This document shows, in pieces, positions 1 through 8,508 of a stretch of 64,000 nucleotides of DNA (position 1 is the first letter of the stretch; every line of letters starts with the position of its first letter). The translations under genes and the position numbers were made by a program. The stretch is from Streptomyces sp. SM10 (GTDB taxonomy: Bacteria > Actinomycetota > Actinomycetes > Streptomycetales > Streptomycetaceae): NCBI RefSeq assembly GCF_002910915.1, contig NZ_NEUF01000160.1, positions 107,746 through 171,745 on the forward strand. The letters run 5' to 3'. The notes below the pieces were generated by a model that worked only from the letters and a program-made list of their open reading frames with translations, ran no database searches and was not told the DNA's origin.

Positions 1-987
1 TTCGTGGACGTCCGCGGCACCGGGCGCGCGGAGTCCGGGCGTCCGGGCGACGAGCGGGGCCAGCGCGGGGTCCGCGCCGAGGCGCTCGGCGACCGCGTGG
101 GGGTCGGCGTCCAGGTCGAAGAGGCGGCGCATCCGCTGGGTGGCGGTCGTCAGGTCCCGCAGGTCGCCCAGGTGCAGCCGGCACTCCAGCCAGCCGTCGC
201 CGGTGCGCTCGCCGACCTCCGCGATGCCGGTGCCGTGCGGCAGCCGAAGGGTGCGCCGGTAGGTCCGGCTGCCTCGTGCGCCGGCCATCTCCTCGATGCC
301 CGCGAGGGCACGGGCCCCGAGGTGGTCGAAGATCTCGGCCGCGGCGTAGGGCCCCCGGTGGGCGAGCCTCAGGGGCACTCCCCCGGCTCCCTCGGCGGTG
401 GCGACGGAGCCGAAGCGGGAGGACCCGCCGGGCGGGGCGGCGCGCAGCTGGCCGGGGGTGAGCGCGTAGATCTTCCGGACGGTGTCGTTGAACTGCCGCA
501 CGCTGGCGAATCCCGCGGCGAAGGCGATCTCGGCGGCCTGCAGGGTGGTGGTCTGCAGCAGGACCCGCGCCGTGTGGGCCCGCTGGGCACGGGCGAGCGC
601 GATGGGCCCGGCGCCGACCTCGGCGTTCAGCTGGCGCTGCACCTGACGGGCGCTGTAGCCGAGGCGTGCCGCCAGCCCGGCCACGCCTTCCCGGTCGACG
701 ACTCCGTCGCCGATGAGCCGCATCGCGCGGCCCACCAGGTCGGCACGCGCGTTCCAGTCCGCGGAGCCGGGGACGGCGTCCGGGCGGCAGCGCCGGCACG
801 CACGGAACCCGCCGCCCTGGGCGGCGGCAGCGGTGGCGAAGAAGGTCACGTTGTGCCGCTTGGGGGTGGTGGCCGGACAGCTCGGGCGGCAGTAGATCCC
901 GGTCGTGGACACGGCGAAGAAGAACTCGCCGTCGAACCGGGCGTCGCGGCTGCCCACCGCCTCGTACCTGCTGTCGTCACTGGCCAT
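1..987 (-). CDS. alkA: AdaA/AlkA-type alkylation repair protein (3' end off window)
   Basis: Bifunctional regulator and base-excision protein. I translated the minus strand from ATG at 987; 329 codons are visible and the reading frame leaves the window still open. The N-terminus has the Ada zinc module, with Cys33, Cys37, Cys64 and Cys67 (C-x3-C and C-x2-C). An AraC-type helix-turn-helix follows at about residues 85-190, with the typical GFASVRQFND recognition-helix signature. From about residue 215 the sequence matches the AlkA N-terminal beta domain. The DNA glycosylase helix-hairpin-helix part should lie beyond base 1. In this family Ada Cys38-type methyl transfer from phosphotriesters switches on transcription and the C-terminal half removes 3-methyladenine. 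The family is sure; the gene symbol is by analogy. Confidence 0.9.
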   Translation of the reverse strand, partial: MASDDSRYEAVGSRDARFDGEFFFAVSTTGIYCRPSCPATTPKRHNVTFFATAAAAQGGGFRACRRCRPDAVPGSADWNARADLVGRAMRLIGDGVVDREGVAGLAARLGYSARQVQRQLNAEVGAGPIALARAQRAHTARVLLQTTTLQAAEIAFAAGFASVRQFNDTVRKIYALTPGQLRAAPPGGSSRFGSVATAEGAGGVPLRLAHRGPYAAAEIFDHLGARALAGIEEMAGARGSRTYRRTLRLPHGTGIAEVGERTGDGWLECRLHLGDLRDLTTATQRMRRLFDLDADPHAVAERLGADPALAPLVARTPGLRAPGAADVHE

Positions 988-990
988 GGC

Positions 991-1209
991 TCAAGGGTGC
1001 GGTATCGCGGACGGTCCCGCTGGCGGGAATCGGACATGACGTCCGGCAGCGCGACACCCACCAGCTCTCCCACCGGTCCACAATGAGAACCGTTCCAGAG
1101 AAGTGGTCGACTCGAAGAGCTCCAGGAGCTCCTCCGTACGTCCCTGCCGGGCCAGATCCGTCACGATCCGGACGAGTCGGCCGGTCTGTTCCTCGGAAAG
1201 CGGTTCCAC
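991..1209 (-). pseudogene. Probable relic of an ankyrin-repeat protein gene
   Basis: From GTG at 1209 the minus strand encodes about 72 residues. The first 30 or so (EEQTGRLVRIVTDLARQGR, then TEELLELF) look like the conserved N-terminus of Streptomyces ankyrin-repeat proteins. The sequence then loses all resemblance and becomes low-complexity Arg/Gly/Pro before the stop at 991, just before the ada/alkA start. No ankyrin repeat remains. GAGG lies too close to the GTG to be a normal ribosome site. I read it as the 5' stub of a gene whose rest was deleted. A short intact unknown protein cannot be excluded. Confidence 0.45.
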
Positions 1210-1410
1210 ACCTCTACTTTGGGCGGGACCCCTTGGAGACGGCCGGAGAGGGCGACGCGGATCACATCGCCCGCCGTGTCTGAACTTCACGAGAACTCCA
1301 GCGAAATGGCACGTGTGTGGATATCGTGCACGAGCGAGGGCGCATCCGTCAGTCCATGGGATCGGCGGATGCGCCCCGTTTGTGGGGATGCAACTGTGGC
1401 TGGGGGGTTC

Positions 1411-2961
1411 ATGGGGCATGTCGAAATACCTGAATCGGATATATCCGGGCCCGTCGGGCTCGCGGGAGCACCACGACCGCGTACCGCCGGGTCCGGGAAC
1501 CACACGGTGGCTCCGCAGCAGTTGTGGCGAGCCCCGACCACTGTCGAGCGCGATCACGCGGAGAGACCGCGGGCGAGGAAATCGCCCGTTCCGCGTGTGC
1601 CCTTCCTCGTCCTGACCGATCTGCTGGGCCTGGGGGTTCCGGCCTGGCTCGTCCTGCGCGCCGGTGACCAGCCGGGCCCGCTGACCGCCGCGGCAGCGGC
1701 GGCCCTGGTGTGGACCGGAGTGCGCGCGGTGCGCGGCCGGTACGCGCACCGGCTGCCGGGGGAGGCTGCCGGGGCGTCCCACGCACCCGTCGGCGACTGG
1801 CTGGCGCTCACCGGGGTGCTGGCCGTGCTCGTGGCCGTGACGGGCGGGGGCCTCGACCCGGCGACCGCCGTCGCGGCGCTGGTGCCCGGTCTGGCCCTGG
1901 CGGTCCTCGCCGGGGCCGTGGCCCGGTGGCGTGCGGGCGGGGGGCCCCGAGGGGGACGCCGGGTCCTGGTCGTCGGCGGCGCGGCCGGCCTGGACCGTGC
2001 GGTGAATCTGCTCAACTCCCGCACGGATCACCCGTACAGGGCGGTGGCCGCGGTCCCGGTGGGGCCGGAGGCTCCGGACTGCGGGACACCGGTTCCGGGG
2101 CGGCTGGCCCCCGAACCGGCCGACGACGACGTGTCCACGGTGCTCGGCGGGGCCTTCGCCCATGACGCGGACCTGGTCCTCGTCGCTCCCGGTCCGCAGC
2201 TCGACGAGGACCGCCTGCGCCGGCTGGCCTGGGGCCTGCACGACGGCGGACTGGCACTCTGTGTGCTCTCCGACCTCTCGGGCATCGCCGCGACCCGGGT
2301 GCGGCCCGCCTCCGCCGCCGGGCTGACGCTGCTGCATGTCGCGCCGCCGCTGCGGCACGGCCCGCAGGCCGCGCTCAAAGCGGTGGTGGACCGGGCCGGT
2401 GCGGCGCTGGGACTGCTGGTGCTCGCACCGCTGTTCTTCGGGGTGGCCCTGGCCGTACGGCTCTCCTCACCCGGTCCGGTGTTCCACCGCCAGACCCGTC
2501 ACGGGCGGCACAACAGGCCCTTCACCATGTGGAAGTTCCGCACGATGGTGGCCGACGCGGAGGCCCGCAGGGAGCAGCTCTCGGCGGCGAACGAGAGCGA
2601 GGGTCCGATGTTCAAGATGCGCCGCGACCCGCGGGTGACCCGGATCGGCCACGCTCTGCGCCGGACGTCCGTGGACGAGCTCCCGCAGCTCCTCAACGTG
2701 TTGCGGGGTGACATGTCCCTGGTAGGTCCACGTCCACCGCTGCCGGAGGAGGTGTCGAGCTACGACGAGCGGGAGCTGCGACGGCTGGCGGTCCGGCCGG
2801 GCCTGACCGGTCTGTGGCAGGTCAGCGGGCGGTCGGACCTGTCCTGGCAGGAGACGGTGTCGCTGGACCTCTGGTACGTCGACAACTGGTCGGTGGCCAC
2901 GGACATGGGGCTCCTCGCCCGTACGGTGCGCGCCGTCACCGACGGCCGCGGGGCGTACTGA
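1411..2961 (+). CDS. Polyprenyl-phosphate glycosylphosphotransferase (initiating sugar transferase)
   Basis: Membrane enzyme that transfers a sugar-1-phosphate from a nucleotide sugar to undecaprenyl phosphate, starting repeat-unit assembly of an extracellular polysaccharide. The 516-residue product has several hydrophobic helices in its first 150 residues, a degenerate Rossmann-like middle, one more membrane helix (GAALGLLVLAPLFFGVALAV) and the full C-terminal bacterial sugar transferase domain. That domain shows KFRTMV, DELPQLLNVLRGDMSLVGPRP, and RPGLTGLWQVSGRSDLSW. ATG at 1411 is chosen because it follows a GGGGGG tract and opens the conserved part; an in-frame ATG at 1303 is the alternative. 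It heads the polysaccharide locus. The sugar it transfers cannot be told from sequence. Confidence 0.9.
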   Translation: MGHVEIPESDISGPVGLAGAPRPRTAGSGNHTVAPQQLWRAPTTVERDHAERPRARKSPVPRVPFLVLTDLLGLGVPAWLVLRAGDQPGPLTAAAAAALVWTGVRAVRGRYAHRLPGEAAGASHAPVGDWLALTGVLAVLVAVTGGGLDPATAVAALVPGLALAVLAGAVARWRAGGGPRGGRRVLVVGGAAGLDRAVNLLNSRTDHPYRAVAAVPVGPEAPDCGTPVPGRLAPEPADDDVSTVLGGAFAHDADLVLVAPGPQLDEDRLRRLAWGLHDGGLALCVLSDLSGIAATRVRPASAAGLTLLHVAPPLRHGPQAALKAVVDRAGAALGLLVLAPLFFGVALAVRLSSPGPVFHRQTRHGRHNRPFTMWKFRTMVADAEARREQLSAANESEGPMFKMRRDPRVTRIGHALRRTSVDELPQLLNVLRGDMSLVGPRPPLPEEVSSYDERELRRLAVRPGLTGLWQVSGRSDLSWQETVSLDLWYVDNWSVATDMGLLARTVRAVTDGRGAY

Positions 2962-3033
2962 GACGCGGTGGGGGGACACGAGGGGGGTCGCGTGCACGGA
3001 TTCAGGGCGCACCGCGGCCGCCCGGCCGGCCGG

Positions 3034-4017
3034 TCAGTCCCGGGGGGCCTGCCGGCCGAGCCACCAGGCGTAGGTGCGGGCGATGCCGTCCCGCAGGGGG
3101 ATCTGCGGCTTGAAGCCGAGGGAGGAGAGCCGGGACACGTCCAGGAGCTTGCGCGGGGTGCCGTCGGGCTTCGAGGTGTCCCAGACGATGCGCCCTTGAT
3201 ACTCCGTCACCTCACTTACCGTCTCGGCGAGTTCGCGGATCGTGAGGTCCTCGCCGCAGCCCACGTTGACGGGTGCGTCGCCGTCGTAGGCCTCCAGCAG
3301 CCGCACACAGGCCGCGGCGAGGTCGTCGACGTGGAGGAATTCGCGGCGGGGACTGCCGGAACCCCACAGGGTGACCTCGTCCGCGCCGTCCCGCTTCGCC
3401 TCGTGGAAGCGGCGGATCAGGGCGGGCAGTACGTGCGAGGTCTCCAGGTCGAAGTTGTCCCCGGGGCCGTAGAGGTTGGTGGGCATGGCACTGATGTACG
3501 AGGCGCCGTACTGCCGGCGGTAGGACTGGACCTGCACGATGCCGGCGATCTTGGCGAGCGCATAGGCCTCGTTGGTCGGCTCGAGCGGGCCGGTGAGCAG
3601 CGCCTCCTCGGGGATGGGCTGGGGGGCGTGCTTGGGATAGATGCACGACGAGCCGAGGAAGAGCAGCCGCTGGACCCCGGCCGCGTGGGCGCCCGCGATC
3701 ACGGCGAGCTGGATGCGGAGGTTGTCCTCCAGGAACTGCACGGGACTGGTGCTGTTGGCCATGATCCCGCCCACCTTGGCGGCGGCCAGTACGACCGCGT
3801 CCGGGCGGGCGTCACGCAGGAACGCCTCGGTCGGCGAGGCCTCGCGCAGATCGAGCTCGCCACGGCCGCGGGTGATCACCTCGTGGCCGTCGGCGGTGAG
3901 ACGGCGCGCGAGTGCCGAGCCGACGAGGCCTCGGTGGCCCGCGACGAATATCCGGGCGCCGGGGCGCAGCAGAGGGCGGGCGGATTCCCGGGGCGGGCCG
4001 GGCAGTTCAGTCGTCAT
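3034..4017 (-). CDS. fcl: GDP-L-fucose synthase
   Basis: NADPH-dependent 3,5-epimerase/4-reductase that turns GDP-4-keto-6-deoxymannose into GDP-L-fucose. The 327-residue protein is full length for the family. It has the short-chain-dehydrogenase nucleotide motif GHRGLVGSA near residue 29, SSCIYP with the catalytic serine, and the YxxxK pair in NEAYALAK. TNLYGPGDNF and the ending KPDGTPRKLLDVSRL are characteristic of Fcl. It starts with ATG at 4017 and is divergent from gmd, which makes its substrate; the two share a 114-bp promoter region. Its 3' end converges on the sugar transferase gene. Other GDP-6-deoxyhexose reductases are less likely because the Fcl motifs are all present. Confidence 0.93.
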   Translation of the reverse strand: MTTELPGPPRESARPLLRPGARIFVAGHRGLVGSALARRLTADGHEVITRGRGELDLREASPTEAFLRDARPDAVVLAAAKVGGIMANSTSPVQFLEDNLRIQLAVIAGAHAAGVQRLLFLGSSCIYPKHAPQPIPEEALLTGPLEPTNEAYALAKIAGIVQVQSYRRQYGASYISAMPTNLYGPGDNFDLETSHVLPALIRRFHEAKRDGADEVTLWGSGSPRREFLHVDDLAAACVRLLEAYDGDAPVNVGCGEDLTIRELAETVSEVTEYQGRIVWDTSKPDGTPRKLLDVSRLSSLGFKPQIPLRDGIARTYAWWLGRQAPRD

Positions 4018-4131
4018 GGCTCGGATTCTGCCAGCAGCGCACCGCCCGGGTGACCCTTTGCCGCATTCCGCTCAGATCAAGCTATTTCGGTGAACCAATC
4101 GCCCCACGGGCGACCAGAGAAGGGGGGAGTC
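4018..4131. promoter_or_regulatory. Divergent fcl/gmd promoter region
   Basis: The 114 bases between the two starts must hold the promoters of both GDP-fucose genes. On the gmd side there is a strong ribosome site (AGAAGGGGGGAG) six bases from the ATG at 4132. The stretch CAAGCTATTTCGGTGAA is less G+C-rich than its surroundings. I cannot assign -35 and -10 boxes with confidence. Confidence 0.4.
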
Positions 4132-5145
4132 ATGGCAAAAACCGCACTCATCACCGGCGTGACCGGACAGGACGGCTCGTATCTGTCGGAGCTGCTGCTC
4201 GAGAAGGGGTACACGGTCCACGGGCTGATACGCCGTTCGTCGAGCTTCAACACCGAGCGGATCGACCACATCTACCAGGGGCCCGAGGAAGCGAATCGTT
4301 CCTTCGTGCTCCATCACGCCGACCTCTCCGACGGCGTCGCGCTGGTGAACCTGCTGCGCGACATCCAGCCCGACGAGGTCTACAACCTCGGTGCCCAGTC
4401 CCATGTCCGGGTCTCCTTCGACGCCCCGCTGTACACCGGTGACGTCACGGGGCTCGGAACCGTGCGGCTGCTGGAGGCGGTGCGGGCCAGCGGGATCGAG
4501 ACCCGGGTCTACCAGGCGTCGTCGTCCGAGATGTTCGGCGCGAGCCCTCCCCCGCAGAACGAGAAGACCCCGTTCCACCCGCGCAGCCCCTACAGCGTGG
4601 CCAAGGTCTACGCGTACTGGGCGACGGTCAACTACCGTGAGGCATACGGGATGTTCGCCACGAACGGCATCCTCTTCAACCACGAGTCCCCGCGCCGCGG
4701 CGAGACCTTCGTGACCCGCAAGATCACCCGCGGGGTGGCGAGGATCAAGGCCGGCCTGCAGGACCGGCTGCATCTGGGCAACCTCGACGCCGTACGCGAC
4801 TGGGGGTACGCACCGGAGTACGTGGAGGCGATGTGGCGGATGCTCCAGTGCGACACCCCAGACGACTTCGTGGTGGCCACCGGCGAGGGGGTAAGTGTCC
4901 GGCAGTTCCTGGAGTACGCCTTCGAGCACGCGGGCCTCGACTGGGCGGAGCACGTCCGCTACGACCCGAAGTACGAGCGCCCCAGCGAGGTGGACGCGCT
5001 GATCGGTGACGCGTCCAAGGCGGAGGAACTCCTCGGCTGGAAGCCGGAGGTGAAGTCGCGCGAGCTGGCCCGGATCATGGTGGACGCCGACATCCGGCTG
5101 CTGAGCGACCAGCTCACGGGGTCCGCGGTCCGGGTGGATCGATGA
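4132..5145 (+). CDS. gmd: GDP-mannose 4,6-dehydratase
   Basis: Makes GDP-4-keto-6-deoxy-D-mannose from GDP-mannose, the first step to GDP-L-fucose. The 337-residue product is the usual size. It shows the Rossmann motif GVTGQDGSYL at residues 8-17, the RRSSSFNTERIDH segment that contacts the nucleotide, QASSSEMFG, and the catalytic YSVAK. ATG 4132 is supported by AGAAGGGGGG just upstream; an in-frame GTG at 4090 has no such site. It leads a five-gene operon: the next gene starts at 5142 inside its stop codon (ATGA). Product identity is certain at family level. Confidence 0.95.
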   Translation: MAKTALITGVTGQDGSYLSELLLEKGYTVHGLIRRSSSFNTERIDHIYQGPEEANRSFVLHHADLSDGVALVNLLRDIQPDEVYNLGAQSHVRVSFDAPLYTGDVTGLGTVRLLEAVRASGIETRVYQASSSEMFGASPPPQNEKTPFHPRSPYSVAKVYAYWATVNYREAYGMFATNGILFNHESPRRGETFVTRKITRGVARIKAGLQDRLHLGNLDAVRDWGYAPEYVEAMWRMLQCDTPDDFVVATGEGVSVRQFLEYAFEHAGLDWAEHVRYDPKYERPSEVDALIGDASKAEELLGWKPEVKSRELARIMVDADIRLLSDQLTGSAVRVDR

Positions 5146-5558
5146 GAGGACCCGGACGTCTCAGACGGACCCGGGGCGGCGTGTTCGCCTCGGTCCTCGC
5201 ACTCGGCGCGGGTCTGCTCAGGAGCGCGCGGCTCACCTTCCGTACCTCGTCGGACTCGACGGCGGGGTCGGCCGAGAGCCACAGCATCGTGCCGGTCACC
5301 GGCACGTGGACCGAATCGACGGTCACCTACGACACCCGGCCGACGCTCTCCACGTCCGTGCCGGGGACCATCAGCGGCGCGACCTCCGTCTCCACCGGCT
5401 ATGCGGCGGAACTGAACGCGTCGCCACTGGGCGGGGCCCTCGGCTCCGCCACCTCACTCGCCCTGACCGGCAGCGGGACGGACAGTCTCCGCATCTGGTC
5501 GAGCGAGGCAACGGCGGCCTTCCGGCCGCAGCTCGTCCTCACCTTCGGAGATGAATGA
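5142..5558 (+). CDS. Exported DNRLRE/CBM96-like domain protein, apparently internally deleted
   Basis: A 138-residue protein. Residues 1-25 (basic MRGPGRLRRTRGG then a short hydrophobic run) look like a signal peptide, but it runs straight into LRSARLTFRTSSDS. That phrase is normally in the middle of the DNRLRE/CBM96 beta-sandwich (about 160 residues). The second half of the domain is present: GTWTESTVTYDTRPTL and the closing FRPQLVLTF. The N-terminal strands, usually starting ADTYV, and a signal cleavage site are missing, which suggests an in-frame deletion. The gene is coupled to gmd by ATGA and to the next gene by a four-base overlap. An intact gene would encode a surface or polysaccharide-binding module; this copy may not fold. 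Confidence 0.7.
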   Translation: MRGPGRLRRTRGGVFASVLALGAGLLRSARLTFRTSSDSTAGSAESHSIVPVTGTWTESTVTYDTRPTLSTSVPGTISGATSVSTGYAAELNASPLGGALGSATSLALTGSGTDSLRIWSSEATAAFRPQLVLTFGDE

Positions 5559-7810
5559 TGAACGCAAGCACGGGGCGGAGATCTGGAGGAAGCGGCCGTC
5601 TGCGGGCCGCATCCACCGCACTCTGCCTGTTCGCCGGAGCCCTGACCGCGACCGTTGCCGGGGCCTCCCCGGCAGCGGCGCTGACACCTCCGGTATCCCT
5701 CACGGCCGACGACCTCACCACCTGGCAGACCAACGGCATCGTCTGGTCGATGGCCGCGACGGACGGAGTCGTCTACGCGGGCGGCACCTTCTCCACCGTC
5801 CGGCCGCCTGACGCGGCGGCCGGGACCTCGGAGGAGCCCGCGGTCAACTTCGCCGCGTTCGACGCGGCGACGGGCGTGCCCACCGGGTGCGACCTCTCGT
5901 TCACGCTGTCCTCCGGGACGGCGACCGTACGGGCCCTCGCGCTCTCCCCCGACGGGGAGACCCTGTACGCGGGCGGGAGGTTCGGCGCGGTGAACGGGGT
6001 CGGCGTCAGCAACATCGTGGCCGTCGACACCGCCACCTGCACACCGCGCCAGGACTTCAAGATCTCCGTGTCGGCGACGGTGCGGGCCCTGGACGTGACC
6101 GCGGACACCGTCTACCTGGCCGGTGACTTCACCAGCGTGGGCGGCCGGACGAGGAGCAGTTTCGCCGCCGTGACCACGGGCGCGGACCTGCTGCCGTGGA
6201 CGGCGAACGCCGACGAGGTGGCACGGGCGGTCCAGGTGACCCCCGACGGGCAGCACGTGGCGCTCGGCGGAGACTTCTTCACCGTCAACGGCACGACCTC
6301 GCACGCGCTGGCCGTGGTGGACGCCACCACGGGCGCGCTCACCAGGAGCTACCCGGGCTTCATCCCGAACACCTCGACGGTGCAGGACCTCACGACGGAC
6401 GCGACCGGGCTCTACACCGCCAACGAGGGCACCGGCGGCGGGGTGTTCGACGGCCGGATCGCCATCGACCTGGACGACTACCAGCAGCGCTGGCGGGACA
6501 CGTGCCTGGGCGCCACGCAGGCCGTCCTGGTGCACTCGGGCGTGCTGTACAGCGGCAGCCACGCACACGACTGCTCCAGCATGGGCGGCTTCGCGGACCA
6601 GCCGCGCAGGCACCTGCTGGCCCAGTCCGTCGACGACCCGACGCTCCTGCCCTGGTTCCCCGACACGAACGACGGCATCGGCGAGCCGGTCGGGCCCCGG
6701 GTGATGACGCAGACCGACAAGGGCGGCCGCCACTACCTGTGGGTCGGCGGGGAGTTCACCACCGTCAACGGCGGGGGTCAGCAGGGGCTGACCCGGTTCG
6801 CGGACGGTCCGGACACCGGTGCGCCCTGGGTGCCCAACGTCAGTCTCTCCACGGTCACCCCGGGACAGATCGACGTCAACTGGCAGACCAGCTTCGACAC
6901 CGACGACGGTGAGCTCACCTACCGGATCTACAAGGACGGTGCGAGCACGCCCGTCCACACCGTCACCGGCTACTCGCTGTTCTGGGACCGCCCGCAGCTG
7001 AAGTGGACGGACACCGATGTGGCGGTGGGCGAGACCCACTCGTACCGCATCACGGCGAGCGACGGCACCAACACCAGTGCCAAGTCGCCGGCCCAGTCCG
7101 CGACGGTGGCCGCCTCCACGCAGGCCTACCCGGCGAGGGTGCTGTCCGACGGCGCCTCGCTGTACTGGCGTTACGACGAGGGCACCTCGACCTTCGCGGC
7201 GGACACCACGGGCGGGCTGGACAACGGGTTCCTGCGCAACGCGCCCGCCTACCGGCAGACCCCGGCCGCGATCGCGGGGAGCTCGACCGCCATCGGCTTC
7301 GACGGCGCGAGCGAGTACGCGTACAGCAACAAGCGCCACACCCAGCCCACCCGCTTCTCCGTGGAGACCTGGATCAAGACCACCACCACCAGGGGCGGCA
7401 AGGTCATCGGGTTCGGCAACCTGAGCATGCAGAACAGCACCCGCTACGACAAGCAGGTGTACATGGCCAACAACGGGCGGCTGGTCTTCGGCATCTACAG
7501 CGGCGGCTACCGCACGGTCACCACGACCGGGGCCTACAACGACGGCAACTGGCACCACGTCGTCGCCACCCAGGGCACCGGTGGCATGGCGCTGTACGTC
7601 GACGGGCAGCTGCGGGCGTCGAACTTCCTCTACACCTCCAACGAGAACTACCCCGGGTACTGGCGGGTCGGCGGCGACAACCTGGCCAGCTGGCCGAACC
7701 GCCCGACGAGCAACTTCTTCGCCGGTCAGATCGACGAGACCGCCGTGTACCCGACCGCGCTGAGCGCTTCCACGGTCAGCGCGCACTACGCCCTGAGGAC
7801 GGCTGAATGA
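5555..7810 (+). CDS. Secreted delta-60-repeat beta-propeller / FnIII / LamG protein
   Basis: A 751-residue exported protein. A signal peptide occupies residues 1 to about 43, ending ASPAAA-LT. Residues about 55-410 carry repeats of the form GG-x-F-xxVNG (YAGGRFGAVNGVG, ALGGDFFTVNGTT, WVGGEFTTVNGGG), typical of the delta-60 repeat beta-propeller. A fibronectin type III domain covers about 415-520. Residues 525-750 form a concanavalin-like LamG domain (SVETWIKT, GNWHHVVATQ, MALYVDGQL, GQIDETAVY). No catalytic residues are obvious, so binding or scaffolding is more likely than hydrolysis. GGAG at 5547-5550 serves ATG 5555 or 5558. Lying inside the polysaccharide operon, it probably acts on or anchors that polymer. 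Confidence 0.85.
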   Translation: MMNASTGRRSGGSGRLRAASTALCLFAGALTATVAGASPAAALTPPVSLTADDLTTWQTNGIVWSMAATDGVVYAGGTFSTVRPPDAAAGTSEEPAVNFAAFDAATGVPTGCDLSFTLSSGTATVRALALSPDGETLYAGGRFGAVNGVGVSNIVAVDTATCTPRQDFKISVSATVRALDVTADTVYLAGDFTSVGGRTRSSFAAVTTGADLLPWTANADEVARAVQVTPDGQHVALGGDFFTVNGTTSHALAVVDATTGALTRSYPGFIPNTSTVQDLTTDATGLYTANEGTGGGVFDGRIAIDLDDYQQRWRDTCLGATQAVLVHSGVLYSGSHAHDCSSMGGFADQPRRHLLAQSVDDPTLLPWFPDTNDGIGEPVGPRVMTQTDKGGRHYLWVGGEFTTVNGGGQQGLTRFADGPDTGAPWVPNVSLSTVTPGQIDVNWQTSFDTDDGELTYRIYKDGASTPVHTVTGYSLFWDRPQLKWTDTDVAVGETHSYRITASDGTNTSAKSPAQSATVAASTQAYPARVLSDGASLYWRYDEGTSTFAADTTGGLDNGFLRNAPAYRQTPAAIAGSSTAIGFDGASEYAYSNKRHTQPTRFSVETWIKTTTTRGGKVIGFGNLSMQNSTRYDKQVYMANNGRLVFGIYSGGYRTVTTTGAYNDGNWHHVVATQGTGGMALYVDGQLRASNFLYTSNENYPGYWRVGGDNLASWPNRPTSNFFAGQIDETAVYPTALSASTVSAHYALRTAE

Positions 7811-8508
7811 GATATCCGTTCCTGGCCGGTGCCGCCGTCGCTCTCGCGACGGCGGTGCTGGCCGGCTGCGGCTCGTCCGGCGGGTCCGGCGACGGAGGCA
7901 AGGAGGAGACCGCGGGCGGCAAGCCGTCCGCGGCGTCCTCCCCCGCGCCCTCCGTCGCCGGTCCGGCGGCCGGTTCACGGACACCGCAGCCCCAGAAGCC
8001 CAGTGCCGCCCCGAAGGCTCCCGCCGGGGACATCACCCCGGCCACCGGCTCCTTCACGAAGAAGCAGAAGGAGTACCTCACCGACCGCGTACCCAAGGGT
8101 ATGGATCCGGCCGCGGTGCTCCAGACGGGGCAGGAGACCTGTGACAGGCTCCGCTACCTGGTCAAGGCCGACCGGGAGATCGCCGTCGGGGCGATCGTCT
8201 CCGGCGAGATCGCGGACGCGGAGCCGGCCGTGGCCCACCTCTGCCCCCAGAACCAGGACCTCGTCGACGAGGCCGCACGCGGCTACGCCGACGGCACCCA
8301 CGAGGGCGCGAAGGTCCGGCCGGGCCGGTACACGGCCGCCTCGCCCACCAAGGCCTGCAGCTGGCAGGTGACGGGAGAGAAGGGCAAGGCGCTGCTATCG
8401 GGCTCCTCGGACACCGGCAAGCGGGTGTCGATCACCGTCCCGGAGTCCGCGCGCGCCTTCACCTCCACAGGCTGCTACGCCTGGCTGCCCCAAGGAGACA
8501 ACGGATGA
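7807..8508 (+). CDS. Putative lipoprotein of the polysaccharide operon
   Basis: A 233-residue protein with a lipoprotein signal: a hydrophobic N-terminus and lipobox LAGC, giving a lipidated Cys at position 21. A Ser/Pro/Ala/Gly-rich linker to about residue 80 should span the wall. The globular end has two recognisable parts. One is an alpha-helical stretch around TCDRLRYLVKAD, like Streptomyces extracytoplasmic DUF732-type domains. The other is a beta-rich part (GRYTAASPTKACSWQV) that resembles small ligand domains. Start and stop overlap both neighbours by ATGA, so expression is coupled with the LamG protein and the glycosyltransferase. No function can be given beyond a surface role. Confidence 0.75.
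   Translation: MRYPFLAGAAVALATAVLAGCGSSGGSGDGGKEETAGGKPSAASSPAPSVAGPAAGSRTPQPQKPSAAPKAPAGDITPATGSFTKKQKEYLTDRVPKGMDPAAVLQTGQETCDRLRYLVKADREIAVGAIVSGEIADAEPAVAHLCPQNQDLVDEAARGYADGTHEGAKVRPGRYTAASPTKACSWQVTGEKGKALLSGSSDTGKRVSITVPESARAFTSTGCYAWLPQGDNG

Noticed and set aside
991..2358. Long minus-strand open frame opposite the sugar transferase gene
   Set aside because: Arg/Gly/Pro-rich shadow of a gene with clear sugar transferase motifs; only its last 73 codons, upstream of ada/alkA, look like a relic.
2962..3033. CCGGCCGG-rich stretch as terminator between the sugar transferase and fcl
   Set aside because: Arms are short and ambiguous; no stable single stem could be defined.
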